DNA of 64,000 nucleotides from Jiulongibacter sediminis (GTDB taxonomy: Bacteria; Bacteroidota; Bacteroidia; Cytophagales; Spirosomataceae). The translations under genes were made by a program, and so were the position numbers. The notes under the pieces were generated by a model. The model searched no databases. It saw only the letters and a list, made by a program, of their open reading frames with translations, and was not told the origin of the DNA. The stretch covers positions 930,001-994,000 of the forward strand of contig NZ_LGTQ01000005.1 in NCBI RefSeq assembly GCF_001306455.1, given 5' to 3'. Below, piece by piece: positions 46,608 through 56,135 of the stretch; position 1 is the stretch's first letter; every line of letters begins with the position of its first letter.

Positions 46608-48110
46608 ATGCTTAAAACGACTCTATTCCTACTACTGACTTGTTTGTCATTAACTGCACAGCAGAAGCCTAACATCATCTATATTCTGGCAGACGACCTT
46701 GGCTATGGAGAAATCGGCGTAAACGGTCAAAGGTCAATCGAGACACCGAATATTGACGCTCTGGCAGCCAATGGCATGAACTTTACTCAGCATTATGCCG
46801 GAGCTCCGGTATGTGCTCCTTCACGCTGTGTTTTACTTACCGGAAAACATTTAGGTAATGCCTATATCAGAGGTAATGACGAATGGGCAGAACGAGGTGA
46901 AGTCTGGAACCTGAAAGCCATGAATGAAAACCCGGCTTTGGAAGGTCAACGACCAATGCCTGACAGTATTCTGACAGTCGCCGAAATACTACAGGAAAAT
47001 GGATACAAAACGGCTCTCGTTGGCAAATGGGGCCTGGGAGCACCTTTAACAGAAAGTACAGCCAATAAACAAGGCTTTGACTATTTCTTCGGCTACAATT
47101 GTCAAAGACAGGCCCATACACTTTTCCCTACGCACTTATGGGAAAACGAGGAAAGGTATTCTTTAAATAACAAGTTTGTAGATCTACACCAAAAATTACC
47201 GGAAGGTCTCGACCCTTACGACCCTGCTTCTTATTCCGATTATCAACTTACCGACTACGCACCGGAAATTATGCACCAAAAAGCTCTGGACTTCCTAAAT
47301 TCAACGGATGACGAGCCCTTTTTTCTTTACTACGCTTCACCACTGCCTCATGTTCCGCTTCAAGCTCCTGATCGATGGGTTCTTTATTATCAGGAAAAAT
47401 TTGGTTTAGAAGAACCTTACTCTGGCAATTACTACCCAAACCGCACGCCAAGAGCCACATATGCTGCAATGGTTTCTTATCTGGACGAACAAGTGGGTGA
47501 CCTAGTATCAGCCCTAAATGCCAAAGGCCAATTAGAAAATACCCTGATCATTTTCAGCAGCGATAACGGCCCCAGCTATGCCGGTGGAGCTCAGCCAGAG
47601 TTTTTCAATTCAGCAGGTAGATTTCAGGAAAAATACGGACGTGGGAAAGGTTTTGTGTTCGAAGGGGGTATACGTGTCCCAATGATTGCCTCATGGCCGG
47701 GTCAAATTCGTGCGGGCAGTACCAGCGAGCACATCAGTAGCTTCTACGATTTTCTCCCGACTGTTTGCGAGCTCTTGAAAACATCCACTCCTGAAACTGA
47801 TGGTATCAGCTTTTTACCGGAATTGCTGGGCGAAGAACAAAAAGTACATGAATATCTTTATTGGGAATTCCCGGAATATAAAGGTCAGCAAGCGATTCGA
47901 ATGGGTGACTGGAAGGCTATTCGTCAAAATATTCAGGAAGGAAATCTAGAAATTGAGTTATATAATCTTAAAAAAGACCCTGAAGAGCTCTATAATCTGG
48001 CAAAAGAGGAACCTGAATTAGTGAGACAAATGGAAGAACTCTTTCGCCAAAACCATCATCAATCTGACCTCACCAAATTCAGGATGAAAGCTTTGGGTGA
48101 CGATCTTTGA
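46608..48110 (+). CDS. Secreted sulfatase (arylsulfatase family S1)
   Basis: A 500-residue type I sulfatase. Signal peptide residues 1-17. Metal-binding ADDLGYGE lies near residues 28-35. The formylglycine motif CAPSR begins at Cys69, so it needs a sulfatase-maturing enzyme, which is not encoded in this window. Downstream, VGKWGLG and FSSDNGPSY supply further metal and substrate residues. Length and motifs are typical. It would remove sulfate esters from polysaccharides or small aromatics, which fits a marine life style. It is divergent from the hydrolase/lipocalin pair, with a 141-base gap holding both promoters. Confidence 0.93.
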   Translation: MLKTTLFLLLTCLSLTAQQKPNIIYILADDLGYGEIGVNGQRSIETPNIDALAANGMNFTQHYAGAPVCAPSRCVLLTGKHLGNAYIRGNDEWAERGEVWNLKAMNENPALEGQRPMPDSILTVAEILQENGYKTALVGKWGLGAPLTESTANKQGFDYFFGYNCQRQAHTLFPTHLWENEERYSLNNKFVDLHQKLPEGLDPYDPASYSDYQLTDYAPEIMHQKALDFLNSTDDEPFFLYYASPLPHVPLQAPDRWVLYYQEKFGLEEPYSGNYYPNRTPRATYAAMVSYLDEQVGDLVSALNAKGQLENTLIIFSSDNGPSYAGGAQPEFFNSAGRFQEKYGRGKGFVFEGGIRVPMIASWPGQIRAGSTSEHISSFYDFLPTVCELLKTSTPETDGISFLPELLGEEQKVHEYLYWEFPEYKGQQAIRMGDWKAIRQNIQEGNLEIELYNLKKDPEELYNLAKEEPELVRQMEELFRQNHHQSDLTKFRMKALGDDL

Positions 48111-48136
48111 TCTTTTTACCTAATTACACGATGCCC

Positions 48137-48162
48137 TTGCCTTTACGGGTTCACTAAATTTG
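48137..48162 (+). promoter_or_regulatory. Possible promoter of the 342-aa secreted protein
   Basis: TAAATTTG (48155-48162) matches the TAnnTTTG -7 consensus and lies 27 bases before the start codon. A TTG at 48137-48139 is 15 bases upstream, which is short for the phylum. Confidence 0.4.
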
Positions 48163-48189
48163 TCATTTAAAACCTAACCTAAAAAGATC

Positions 48190-49218
48190 ATGAAACTAAG
48201 GTTTACCTTTTTTGCAGTATTGCTATGTCAAATAGCAGCGGCACAGATCACATTTTCACCTGAAGAGGAAAAGATTGGGGTTAATAAAACGGCTGGCGTC
48301 AACACCTCGGGTAATAAGCCTTTTTGGCTTGGCACCGGCAATTATCCTCTTATCCATCTGGATTCCAGTCAAAATCATAAAGTGGGTATCGGGGTTGGTT
48401 ATAAATCAGGGCCCGGAATCACTTCTCCCTATACTTTTTCTGAGCATGCCAAGCTACATATTCGTCATGAAGGTGGACCAGGGAGCAGCTCGCAAAGCCA
48501 AAAAGGCCCTCACTTGTTATTGGATGAAGCCACAGCCAATGGAGCGGCCTCCATCCGCTTCAGACAGTCCACCTTGGAAACCTCAGGGCCTGCAGGTGGG
48601 GAAACGCTAGTTCCCGGAAGCCGATACTGGGATTTGAGAGGTTTTGCCAATGGAGCTCTAATCTGGGACGACGAGTTCAGATTAATAAATTCCGCCGTAA
48701 GTAACGACTTGTTGAGGGTTGGTGGTAATGGCAAATTCACCTTCAGTGGAGATGGCATCACTACATTAGAGATCAAATCAAAAGCAGACAATCTGACTTC
48801 TGTAATATCCTTTGGATCAGTCGATTCACTCAATACAGGCAATATAAGACACTTCAATACAGAAGGCGTTACTCAATTTGAAACCAAAGGAAAAGTCGCT
48901 TTAGCTCTTGACAATGGTTTTGCCAAGATTGGAAGTGATCCGTTGGCTCCGAAAGTTAAAACGTGGTTGGGAACAGGCGAAATAGCTGATGCCTCTGGTA
49001 ACCTGATCAATTTTACTGGCTTACCGGTAGATGCCACCAAAATTCTTGATATCTCTGTCATGCTTTCACGCTCAATAACTATTGAAGGTATCGGGACATT
49101 TGAACAGACATACAAACTTTACAATGTATCTATTCTTAATAACATCGTAACCGTTGGCCCAGCAGGCAATGACGAAATCGGCGAACAAGTAAGAGTTTTT
49201 GTGGTTTATATGGAGTAG
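48190..49218 (+). CDS. Secreted protein of unknown function, tail-fibre-like repeats
   Basis: A 342-residue protein with a clear signal peptide (1-19, ending AAAQ). The body is rich in Gly, Ser, Thr and Asn in a pattern of short beta strands (LLRVGGNGKFTFSGDG, LALDNGFAKIGS). This resembles the shaft regions of the many Bacteroidota proteins that look like phage tail fibres, but no chaperone domain (peptidase S74 type) is seen at the C-terminus. It shares this style with 50123-50830. Function unknown; probably extracellular. No sorting domain recognised. Confidence 0.7.
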   Translation: MKLRFTFFAVLLCQIAAAQITFSPEEEKIGVNKTAGVNTSGNKPFWLGTGNYPLIHLDSSQNHKVGIGVGYKSGPGITSPYTFSEHAKLHIRHEGGPGSSSQSQKGPHLLLDEATANGAASIRFRQSTLETSGPAGGETLVPGSRYWDLRGFANGALIWDDEFRLINSAVSNDLLRVGGNGKFTFSGDGITTLEIKSKADNLTSVISFGSVDSLNTGNIRHFNTEGVTQFETKGKVALALDNGFAKIGSDPLAPKVKTWLGTGEIADASGNLINFTGLPVDATKILDISVMLSRSITIEGIGTFEQTYKLYNVSILNNIVTVGPAGNDEIGEQVRVFVVYME

Positions 49219-49293
49219 TTAGCTAGTGATTTTCTTGAACCGATCAAATTACATTTCTAAATTTCCAAGGAATTTGAAAAACCTGACCTTTGA

Positions 49294-49761
49294 ATGTTTT
49301 CTTTAAGAAAATCCGCACTGCTGCTTATACTTCTTTCTTTATTATTTAATTCCTGCGAAATATGGGAAGGTATTCCTGAAGAAGTCAGAGATTTTGCTCT
49401 TGAAGTAGAAGGTCATTATGAAGCCCGTCAGATCAAATTTTCTCAAGGCCTGGTTAGAGAACTTTTGCCAAGCGACAAAAATGAATATTTCCACTTTATC
49501 AATATGGATATCAATCGAATAGATACCAACTTTGTTGAAGTTCAGCTCTTCTTTGATGAGTTTTCTGGAAAGGAGAATTCAATAGATACTCTGGAAATCA
49601 TTCGAAAAAGAAATATTGATGTTCTACAATTTTTCGGAAATCAGGACTATCAACTTGAACTGTATTTCCAATATTCCATGTCTACTATGGAACTGGCTTT
49701 CTATCACCCTTCCTATTTCTTTCCTTCAGATGTCGTCATAGCTGAAATGAATAAGAAATAA
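49294..49761 (+). CDS. Putative lipoprotein of unknown function
   Basis: A 155-residue protein with a lipoprotein signal: hydrophobic run LLLILLSLLF then NSC, putting the lipid-bearing Cys at residue 21. The mature part is acidic and mixed alpha/beta with no recognisable motif (FHFINMDINRIDTNFVEV, LELYFQYSM). It lies 75 bases after the 342-residue secreted protein on the same strand and may share its transcript. No family recognised. Confidence 0.65.
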   Translation: MFSLRKSALLLILLSLLFNSCEIWEGIPEEVRDFALEVEGHYEARQIKFSQGLVRELLPSDKNEYFHFINMDINRIDTNFVEVQLFFDEFSGKENSIDTLEIIRKRNIDVLQFFGNQDYQLELYFQYSMSTMELAFYHPSYFFPSDVVIAEMNKK

Positions 49762-50122
49762 CCTGATGAACATATGTTATAGTAAGCAGGGAACAAATGA
49801 CTGTTTGAGTGAAATTTATAGTCAATATCAAACCCGCTTAAGCCTCTGGCAAAGGTCTGCTTTTTAACAGACTGTTCTCTACTCCGCTCGAACTGACAGT
49901 CGAAAACTCAAGGCGTTTTTTGGTAAAATGTCAGGTTGCAGAAGAAAAATACTCTCGAATTAATAAATACACATTTCACCTTTTATGATAAAATTGAAAT
50001 GTTTCAAAGACCAATATAATATGCACAGTTCTTCTGTAATGGAATTATTCTGTAAGGGTACTTGCTGTAAAGTTTGTAAATTCTTAAAGCCGTCATCAAA
50101 TAATTTCTAATTGCCCCAATTG
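49762..50122. other. 361-base intergenic region
   Basis: It lies between convergent genes. There is no strong terminator; a weak hairpin GGTCTG/CAGACTG occurs near 49854-49875. A plus-strand frame of 29 codons at 50021-50110 encodes a peptide with four cysteines (CKGTCCKVC in the middle), but there is no ribosome-site or homology support, so I do not annotate it as a gene. Confidence 0.5.
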
Positions 50123-50830
50123 TCATGGGCATGGAACAGGAGATGATGAAAATTGACCTGAATCATTAATGATTGTTTTGAAACAGTTTCCTCCCGCTGA
50201 TTTCATAATAATTCCTGAAACCGCTTCAGTTAAAATTAAATCTCCATTTTCAACACGAATATTACCATTTACTTGAAGCCGATCTACAGGATTTGTCGTA
50301 TTAATACCAACAAATCCACTTTCTGAAATTCGCATTCTCTCAGGCACTAAAGCTCCATAATAATTCGGCCCCGTTAGAAAAGTAATACCTGTATGTCCAA
50401 CTGAGTATTGCGTACTTGATCTTAATATTAATCCCTTTCCTCCTTTATTTGAAATTACCCCATGATCTGCATAAGTATCGAATAGACCGTATCCCGAGCC
50501 CAATCCATAGTTTTCGGCAAAATACATCGATTCCAGAAACTTATTTTCGCTAGGACCTGATTGTTTTATTCCTACAGTTCCAAAACTATCGAGATTCTTA
50601 AGGTAGACATAATTCCTTTCGTCAATAGATGACTCCCCCCCCCTAACACTATCTTCTACATATAGTTTTGTGTTAATTTCACTAGAATTTAAAGAGATTT
50701 TCGTCGTAACAATATGTGTTGATCCATCACTTATTGGTTTCAGACTATAGGGTACTTGACTAAAAGAAATAACTGGAAAAAAAGTAGCAAATGAAAGAAT
50801 CAAAAATCTTTTTGAAAATTGCGGAATCAT
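50123..50830 (-). CDS. Secreted tail-fibre-like protein with an internal G9 tract
   Basis: A 235-residue protein with a signal peptide (about 1-25). The C-terminal half carries the line MRISESGFVGINTTNPVDRLQVNGNIRVENGDL, seen in very many Bacteroidota secreted proteins with tail-fibre-like repeats. The end (CFKTIINDSGQFSSSPVPCP) lacks the S74 chaperone peptidase. Near residues 64-67 the coding strand has nine G in a row (C9 at 50635-50643), decoded as Arg-Gly-Gly-Glu in the present frame. One base gained or lost would stop the protein early, so on/off switching is possible. Function unknown. Confidence 0.65.
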   Translation of the reverse strand: MIPQFSKRFLILSFATFFPVISFSQVPYSLKPISDGSTHIVTTKISLNSSEINTKLYVEDSVRGGESSIDERNYVYLKNLDSFGTVGIKQSGPSENKFLESMYFAENYGLGSGYGLFDTYADHGVISNKGGKGLILRSSTQYSVGHTGITFLTGPNYYGALVPERMRISESGFVGINTTNPVDRLQVNGNIRVENGDLILTEAVSGIIMKSAGGNCFKTIINDSGQFSSSPVPCP

Positions 50831-50901
50831 AAATTAGTGAGTATACAACTGCGGATAATGTTTGCAAGATAACTTAATTTTTTAATTGAAAATGTTTAAC
50901 A

Positions 50902-53736
50902 TCAATGTGCCTCCAACCAATTCTCACCGATCCCCATCCCCGTATCAATCTTTACTTTCATCGGGATAGCGTTGACCATTAGTTTGTGGACGTTTTCTTT
51001 GAGGATGTCCAGTTCGTCTTTGTGGGCGTCGAAAATCAATTCATCATGCACCTGAAGCAGCATTTTTGATTTGAGGTTTTCTTTCTTCATCCACTTGTCA
51101 ATGTTGATCATGGCCACTTTGATCATATCTGCTGCTGAACCTTGAATTGGAGCATTTATGGCGTTTCTCTCTGCAAAACCGCGGTTGGTTTGGTTGCGGG
51201 AGTTGATATCTCTCAGATACCTTCTGCGGCCTAAGATAGTTTCAGCGTACTCGTTTTCCCGGGCTTTGTTAACGCACTCATCCATATAGGACTTTACCCG
51301 TGGAAACTGCTCAAAATAATTATCAATGATCTCTTTCGCCTCAGAACGGGCAATGCCCAATCGCTGAGCTAAACCAAAAGCTGAAATACCATAGATGATA
51401 CCAAAATTGACCATTTTAGATTTACGACGCATATCCGAAGTTACGTCCGCAAGGTTTACCCCAAAGACCTTTGAGGCCGTGGTGCTATGAATATCTACGT
51501 CGTTATTGAAGGCATTTACCATAGACTCATCTTCACTGAAAGCTGCCATGATCCTCAGCTCAATCTGGCTGTAGTCTGCCGAGAATATTTTGTAATCTTC
51601 ATTTCGCGGAATAAAAGCCTTTCTAATCTCACGCCCACGCTCAGTCCTGATTGGGATGTTCTGAAGGTTTGGATTATTGGAACTCAATCGTCCCGTAGCA
51701 GCAACAGCCTGATTATACGAAGTATGAATATGACCTGTCCGTTTATTGACCAATGCCGGCAAGGCATCTACGTAGGTACTTTTGAGTTTACTCAACTCTC
51801 TGAAATCTAAAATTTTGCGGGCAATGGCGTGCTCATTTTCATACTTCACAAGGATATCCTCACCTGTGGCATATTGACCTGAAGGTGTTTTTTTGGGTTT
51901 GAGATCAATTTTGAGATGATCAAACAAAATCTCTCCTAATTGCTTTGGCGAGCCCACATTAAACTCTGTTCCTGCAAGTTCAAATATTTCTTTTTGAGTA
52001 GAAACGATATCCGTTTGAAGCGTTTCAGACAATTCATAAAGCGAATGAACATCCACGTTGATCCCTTCCATTTCCATATCAGAGAGAACATGGACCAGGG
52101 GCACCTCTACTTCGTCCAGTAACTTCCTTTGGCCCCGGGCCTGTAGTTCGGCGTCCAGTTTGTGTTTTAGTTGAAGTGTGATATCGGCATCTTCAGATGC
52201 ATATTCTGTCACCTGCTCTACCGGCACATCACGCATATTGCCTTGCTTTTTACCCTTTTTACCAATTAAGGTCTCAATGGAAACTGGCTGATAGTTCAAA
52301 TATTGATCGGCTAAAGCGTCCATGCCGTGACGTTGATCGGGCTCAAGAAGATAATGAGCCAGCATGGTATCATATTGAGGACCAGCAACTCTCACTCCGT
52401 ACGTTTTAAGTACCGAGATGTCATATTTTAGGTTCTGGGCTATTTTACCCACCTTTTCATTTTCAAAAACAGGTTTGAACTCATCGACGATGGCCTGAGT
52501 TTCCTCCCTTTTGGGTGGAGTAGGAACATAATAGGCTTCACCCGGTAAATAGCTGAAAGACATGCCTACCAGCTCCGCATCAAAGGCGTCTACATCAGTC
52601 GTTTCAGTATCAAAACAGAATTCATCCTGTGCCTGAAGATACTTTATAAGCTCGGCACGCTTCTCTTTGGAATCTATGCAGTAATACCGGTGATCCTTTG
52701 TCTCAATGGTTTGAATAACAGCCGGGAGGCCGGGTTCTGCCACGGCCACATCCGCACTGGTACCACCGAACAAATCCATTTGAGAAGACTCCACCGTTGC
52801 AGACTTTTTGACTTTTGCAGGAGCAGCAGTACTAACCGTCGCCGGTTCATCACTTGAGCTTTCTCCCGGCAGCATTCTCCTTTTCAGTGTTCTGAACTCC
52901 ATTTCATCCAGAAATGCTGCCAACTCTTCTTTAGAGTATTCTTCAACCTTTAATCTTTCTTCATCAAAAGCAATGGGTACGTTGATATCAATCCTAGCAA
53001 GCTCTTTTGAGAGCAAGGCGGATTCTCTTCCATCACGTACCTTCTCTCCTATTTTTCCTTTGATTTCATCTGCATGCTCCAAAAGGCCCTCTACACTGCC
53101 GTATTCTTTTAGGTATTTCAATGCCGTTTTCTCACCCACTCCGGGTATTCCTGGAATGTTATCCACCTTATCGCCCATCAGGCCAAGCATATCCACCACC
53201 TGATCAATATGATCAATGCCCCATTTAGCTTTCACCTCCTCGATCCCCTGCTTTTCTATCGCATTTCCCATAAAAGCCGGCTTATATAGGAAGATATGCT
53301 CCTCCACGAGCTGGCCATAATCTTTATCGGGCGTGTACATATAGACCTCAAAATCTTCTCGTGCAGCTTTTTTGGCAATGGTACCAATGATATCATCGGC
53401 CTCATAGCCGTCAAGTTCAAGCAGCTCAACATTCATCGCCTTGGCCAACCTTTTCACCAACGGAATAGCAATACCAATATCCTCCGGCATTTCTTCACGA
53501 TTCGCCTTATACTCTGGAAAGCGAACATGTCTGAAAGTAGGTGCTTTGGTATCAAAAACGATCGCAATATGGCTTGGATTTTCCTTTCTAAAAACCTCCA
53601 AAAGGGTATTGGTAAAACCAAAAACAGCTGAGGTATTCATTCCGGTTGTGGTAATTCTCGGGTTTTTGATGAATGCAAAATGTGCTCTGTAGATAAGGGC
53701 CATTGCATCAAGCAAAAAGAGTTTTTTAGAAGGCAT
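50902..53736 (-). CDS. polA: DNA polymerase I
   Basis: A 944-residue enzyme with all three domains. The 5'-3' exonuclease (1-300) opens with LFLLDAMALIYRAHF and contains EADDIIGT and GVGEKTALKYL. The 3'-5' proofreading domain (about 340-540) keeps its acidic residues: FDTET, NLKYD and YASEDAD. The polymerase domain shows motif A DYSQIELR (near 718), motif B with RRKSKMVNFGIIYG, and motif C QVHDELIF. The enzyme fills gaps and removes RNA primers in replication and repair. It is transcribed alone and is divergent from the haloperoxidase gene. Confidence 0.98.
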   Translation of the reverse strand: MPSKKLFLLDAMALIYRAHFAFIKNPRITTTGMNTSAVFGFTNTLLEVFRKENPSHIAIVFDTKAPTFRHVRFPEYKANREEMPEDIGIAIPLVKRLAKAMNVELLELDGYEADDIIGTIAKKAAREDFEVYMYTPDKDYGQLVEEHIFLYKPAFMGNAIEKQGIEEVKAKWGIDHIDQVVDMLGLMGDKVDNIPGIPGVGEKTALKYLKEYGSVEGLLEHADEIKGKIGEKVRDGRESALLSKELARIDINVPIAFDEERLKVEEYSKEELAAFLDEMEFRTLKRRMLPGESSSDEPATVSTAAPAKVKKSATVESSQMDLFGGTSADVAVAEPGLPAVIQTIETKDHRYYCIDSKEKRAELIKYLQAQDEFCFDTETTDVDAFDAELVGMSFSYLPGEAYYVPTPPKREETQAIVDEFKPVFENEKVGKIAQNLKYDISVLKTYGVRVAGPQYDTMLAHYLLEPDQRHGMDALADQYLNYQPVSIETLIGKKGKKQGNMRDVPVEQVTEYASEDADITLQLKHKLDAELQARGQRKLLDEVEVPLVHVLSDMEMEGINVDVHSLYELSETLQTDIVSTQKEIFELAGTEFNVGSPKQLGEILFDHLKIDLKPKKTPSGQYATGEDILVKYENEHAIARKILDFRELSKLKSTYVDALPALVNKRTGHIHTSYNQAVAATGRLSSNNPNLQNIPIRTERGREIRKAFIPRNEDYKIFSADYSQIELRIMAAFSEDESMVNAFNNDVDIHSTTASKVFGVNLADVTSDMRRKSKMVNFGIIYGISAFGLAQRLGIARSEAKEIIDNYFEQFPRVKSYMDECVNKARENEYAETILGRRRYLRDINSRNQTNRGFAERNAINAPIQGSAADMIKVAMINIDKWMKKENLKSKMLLQVHDELIFDAHKDELDILKENVHKLMVNAIPMKVKIDTGMGIGENWLEAH

Positions 53737-53813
53737 CGGGGTTGAGATTTGATGAAAAATAAGTCTTCAATATTCGTTAATTTTACGCTCTATTAAAACC
53801 GAATGCTCAGATA

Positions 53814-55202
53814 ATGATCAAAAAAACGGCTCTTGTCCTCCTGCTTTCTTCCTCTCTCATTTACGCACAGCAAATTACCCCTGGCAATTACCAGGCTCGT
53901 AACGAAACTGAGCTGGTTGAGTTTGAATTTGTGCTGCCGCCAAAGGCATACGATTTTAATACGTCTGATCTTCTGGTGAAATGGCATGTCATTATGTTTG
54001 ATTTGCTGGAGCAATCTACCGGATACACCCCAAATGTGGCGGGTCGAAGCCTAGCTTATGTCAATCTGGCAGCTTATGAATCCATGCTTCCTGGGCATCC
54101 TGAGTATCAAAGCCTGAGCGGCCAAATTCAGGAATATAAGCGACCAGAAGATTATGATGTGGGTGAGGAATATTTCAATGACGCCACCGCTGTAAACAAT
54201 GCCATTTTCTCAATGGTTGATAAGATGTTTGCCACCGCACCGTATGTTTGGATGGAAAAAGTTTGGGCTTTCAAAGACTCCGTCAATGGTGTGCTTGAGA
54301 GCCAACTGGATCTTGTGACTTACCAAAAATCCAAGAACTATGGACTTGCCATTGCCGATCTGATTTACGACTACTCCAAAACAGATGGTGGTCATCAATC
54401 ATACATTAGAAGTTATGACATGAACTACCTTCTACCAGCCTGCGAGGCCTGTTTTGAGATTCACCGTCAGGCTGATGTGGAAAATACAGGCCCTCTGCAC
54501 CCACAATGGATTAACAACAGAACCTTTGTTGCTGAGAATAACACCGATTTCGGGATTAAACCGAAAGTTACTTTCTCTAAATACCCTGAGTCACCTTTTT
54601 ATAAAATGGCCAATGAGGTCTACGAGGAGTCGAAAACCGTTAACCCGGGCAATAAAAAATATGTGATTGCCAATTTCTGGGATGATGCCGCCGGCTTTAC
54701 GTATACGGCTCCGGGGCATTCATTTGCCCTGTTGACGATGGTTATGAGAAACCGAACCATTTCTCTTGCAGAAGCTACTGAAATTTATGCAAGGTTGGGA
54801 ATTGCCGTTAATGACGCTATCATTTGCAGCTGGAAAGGTAAATACAAGCATAACCTGATTCGTCCGGTTGCTTATATCAATCGCTATATCGACTCCGCCT
54901 GGGAGCCGAAACTATTGACACCACCTTTTCCAGAATTTCCTTCGGGTCATTCAGTGCAATCTGCCGCGATGGCTGAGGTCTTGACAGCCACCGTCGGTGA
55001 CAATCAGGAAATCACGGATTATTCCAAATTCTGGGTGGGTGAGCCCCGTAAATTCAACTCATTCTGGGAAGCGGCTGATGAAGTCAGTATATCAAGACTT
55101 TATGGTGGAATCCACTATCGGGATGCTTTAGATCAAGGTCAGGATATGGGAAGATTAGTTGGTAAAAACGTACTGGAGCATTTGAAGTTTAGGGCAGATT
55201 AA
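53814..55202 (+). CDS. Vanadium-dependent haloperoxidase-like protein (PAP2 superfamily)
   Basis: A 462-residue protein with a signal peptide (1-18). The three phosphate/vanadate-binding motifs are present in order in the C-terminal half: K.KHNLIRPVAYI (about 343-355), PSGHS (near 377) and SRLYGGIHYRDA (near 430-440), supplying Lys/Arg, Ser-Gly-His and Arg-His. Vanadium haloperoxidases oxidise halides with hydrogen peroxide, and related bacterial PAP2 proteins are phosphatases; sequence alone does not separate them fully. An exported version in a likely marine bacterium fits either. It converges on a sulfotransferase-like gene with only 8 bases between. Confidence 0.83.
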   Translation: MIKKTALVLLLSSSLIYAQQITPGNYQARNETELVEFEFVLPPKAYDFNTSDLLVKWHVIMFDLLEQSTGYTPNVAGRSLAYVNLAAYESMLPGHPEYQSLSGQIQEYKRPEDYDVGEEYFNDATAVNNAIFSMVDKMFATAPYVWMEKVWAFKDSVNGVLESQLDLVTYQKSKNYGLAIADLIYDYSKTDGGHQSYIRSYDMNYLLPACEACFEIHRQADVENTGPLHPQWINNRTFVAENNTDFGIKPKVTFSKYPESPFYKMANEVYEESKTVNPGNKKYVIANFWDDAAGFTYTAPGHSFALLTMVMRNRTISLAEATEIYARLGIAVNDAIICSWKGKYKHNLIRPVAYINRYIDSAWEPKLLTPPFPEFPSGHSVQSAAMAEVLTATVGDNQEITDYSKFWVGEPRKFNSFWEAADEVSISRLYGGIHYRDALDQGQDMGRLVGKNVLEHLKFRAD

Positions 55203-55210
55203 CTTCAGTG

Positions 55211-56104
55211 TTATTTCTCCAAAAAATCTAAAACAGCCTGCCAGTCCTCCTGATAAAAATCAGCGACTTCTTCCTTTTCTTTTTTGCTGATCAAAGGTTG
55301 ATTTGAGAAAAAGGAATCCGGTACAATTTTGGCCAAATACATGACCACATACCTGATCGTATCTACTCTAAGACGGTAAAATCTGTTCCTCAAATCTGAG
55401 GAATAAGGCTTTGAACGAGAAATGTTGACATATTTCATAACCCATCGTAAAGCCTTCAATTGGCGATCATTATACGAAGTGTGGACGGGTTTGAGACTTA
55501 CTGTTGATTCGTCAAATTCCTCACCGACGTAGTCCGCCAGCTTTTTGAGAAACTCCAGAGGATTTTTCCGTAGATCACCATGAATTAAATAAAGCGGCGG
55601 ATATTGAGTTTTACTTTCCAGAAACTCAATCTTGGGTCTATACTTGATTTCCTCAGGATCAAAAACAGACTCACCATTCTGATTCCACAATTCATCAAAA
55701 CGAATATTGAAACCGTTTTTAACGATGCGTTTATAATGAGAAACGAGCCAACCACTCAGTGGTCGCATCACCATGATAATCCTGGCCTGCGGAAAAGCCG
55801 ATAAAAAATCATTCACCTCCACCTCAAAATGGCTGTTGAGGTTTAGCTCCATGGAGACCAGATACCGCTTATGCTCCTTTTTAAGAATGATTTCCTTCGC
55901 CTCAGGGTAGCGATCTTTATTGATGAAATGCAGCTTTTTATAGGACGGAAAAATGCTTTTCTGAAGGTACTTGGTTCCTGTACGTTCCACACCCACATGA
56001 AAGTAGATTTCTGTATCTGAGAAATCGGTGGTAAGCAGTTTTTCTTGCAGATCTGCCGGAGTCTCGCGAGGCACTCCGTATTCTATCATGTAAGGAATCA
56101 TCAT
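55211..56104 (-). CDS. Sulfotransferase-like protein
   Basis: A 297-residue cytosolic protein. FHVGVERTGTKYLQKSIF (about 34-52) looks like the phosphosulfate-binding P-loop of sulfotransferases, and RIIMVMRPLSGWLVSHYKR (about 133-151) supplies the second, 3'-phosphate-binding motif. Together they suggest transfer of sulfate from PAPS to a carbohydrate or lipid. The acceptor is unknown. The first codon is at 56104, but the T-run of the lepB terminator ends directly at that codon, so either the gene has hidden leader signals or translation begins at Met6. It may decorate surface glycans, complementing the sulfatase nearby in no obvious way. Confidence 0.7.
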   Translation of the reverse strand: MMIPYMIEYGVPRETPADLQEKLLTTDFSDTEIYFHVGVERTGTKYLQKSIFPSYKKLHFINKDRYPEAKEIILKKEHKRYLVSMELNLNSHFEVEVNDFLSAFPQARIIMVMRPLSGWLVSHYKRIVKNGFNIRFDELWNQNGESVFDPEEIKYRPKIEFLESKTQYPPLYLIHGDLRKNPLEFLKKLADYVGEEFDESTVSLKPVHTSYNDRQLKALRWVMKYVNISRSKPYSSDLRNRFYRLRVDTIRYVVMYLAKIVPDSFFSNQPLISKKEKEEVADFYQEDWQAVLDFLEK

Positions 56105-56130
56105 AAAAAAGCCGGAGGGTTGCTCCGGCT
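56105..56130 (-). terminator. Intrinsic terminator after lepB, abutting the next start codon
   Basis: On the minus strand an 8-bp perfect stem AGCCGGAG/CTCCGGCT (56130-56123 with 56117-56110), a 5-base loop and six T at 56110-56105. The next base is the A of the sulfotransferase-like gene's ATG. Confidence 0.8.
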
Positions 56131-56135
56131 CAAAA

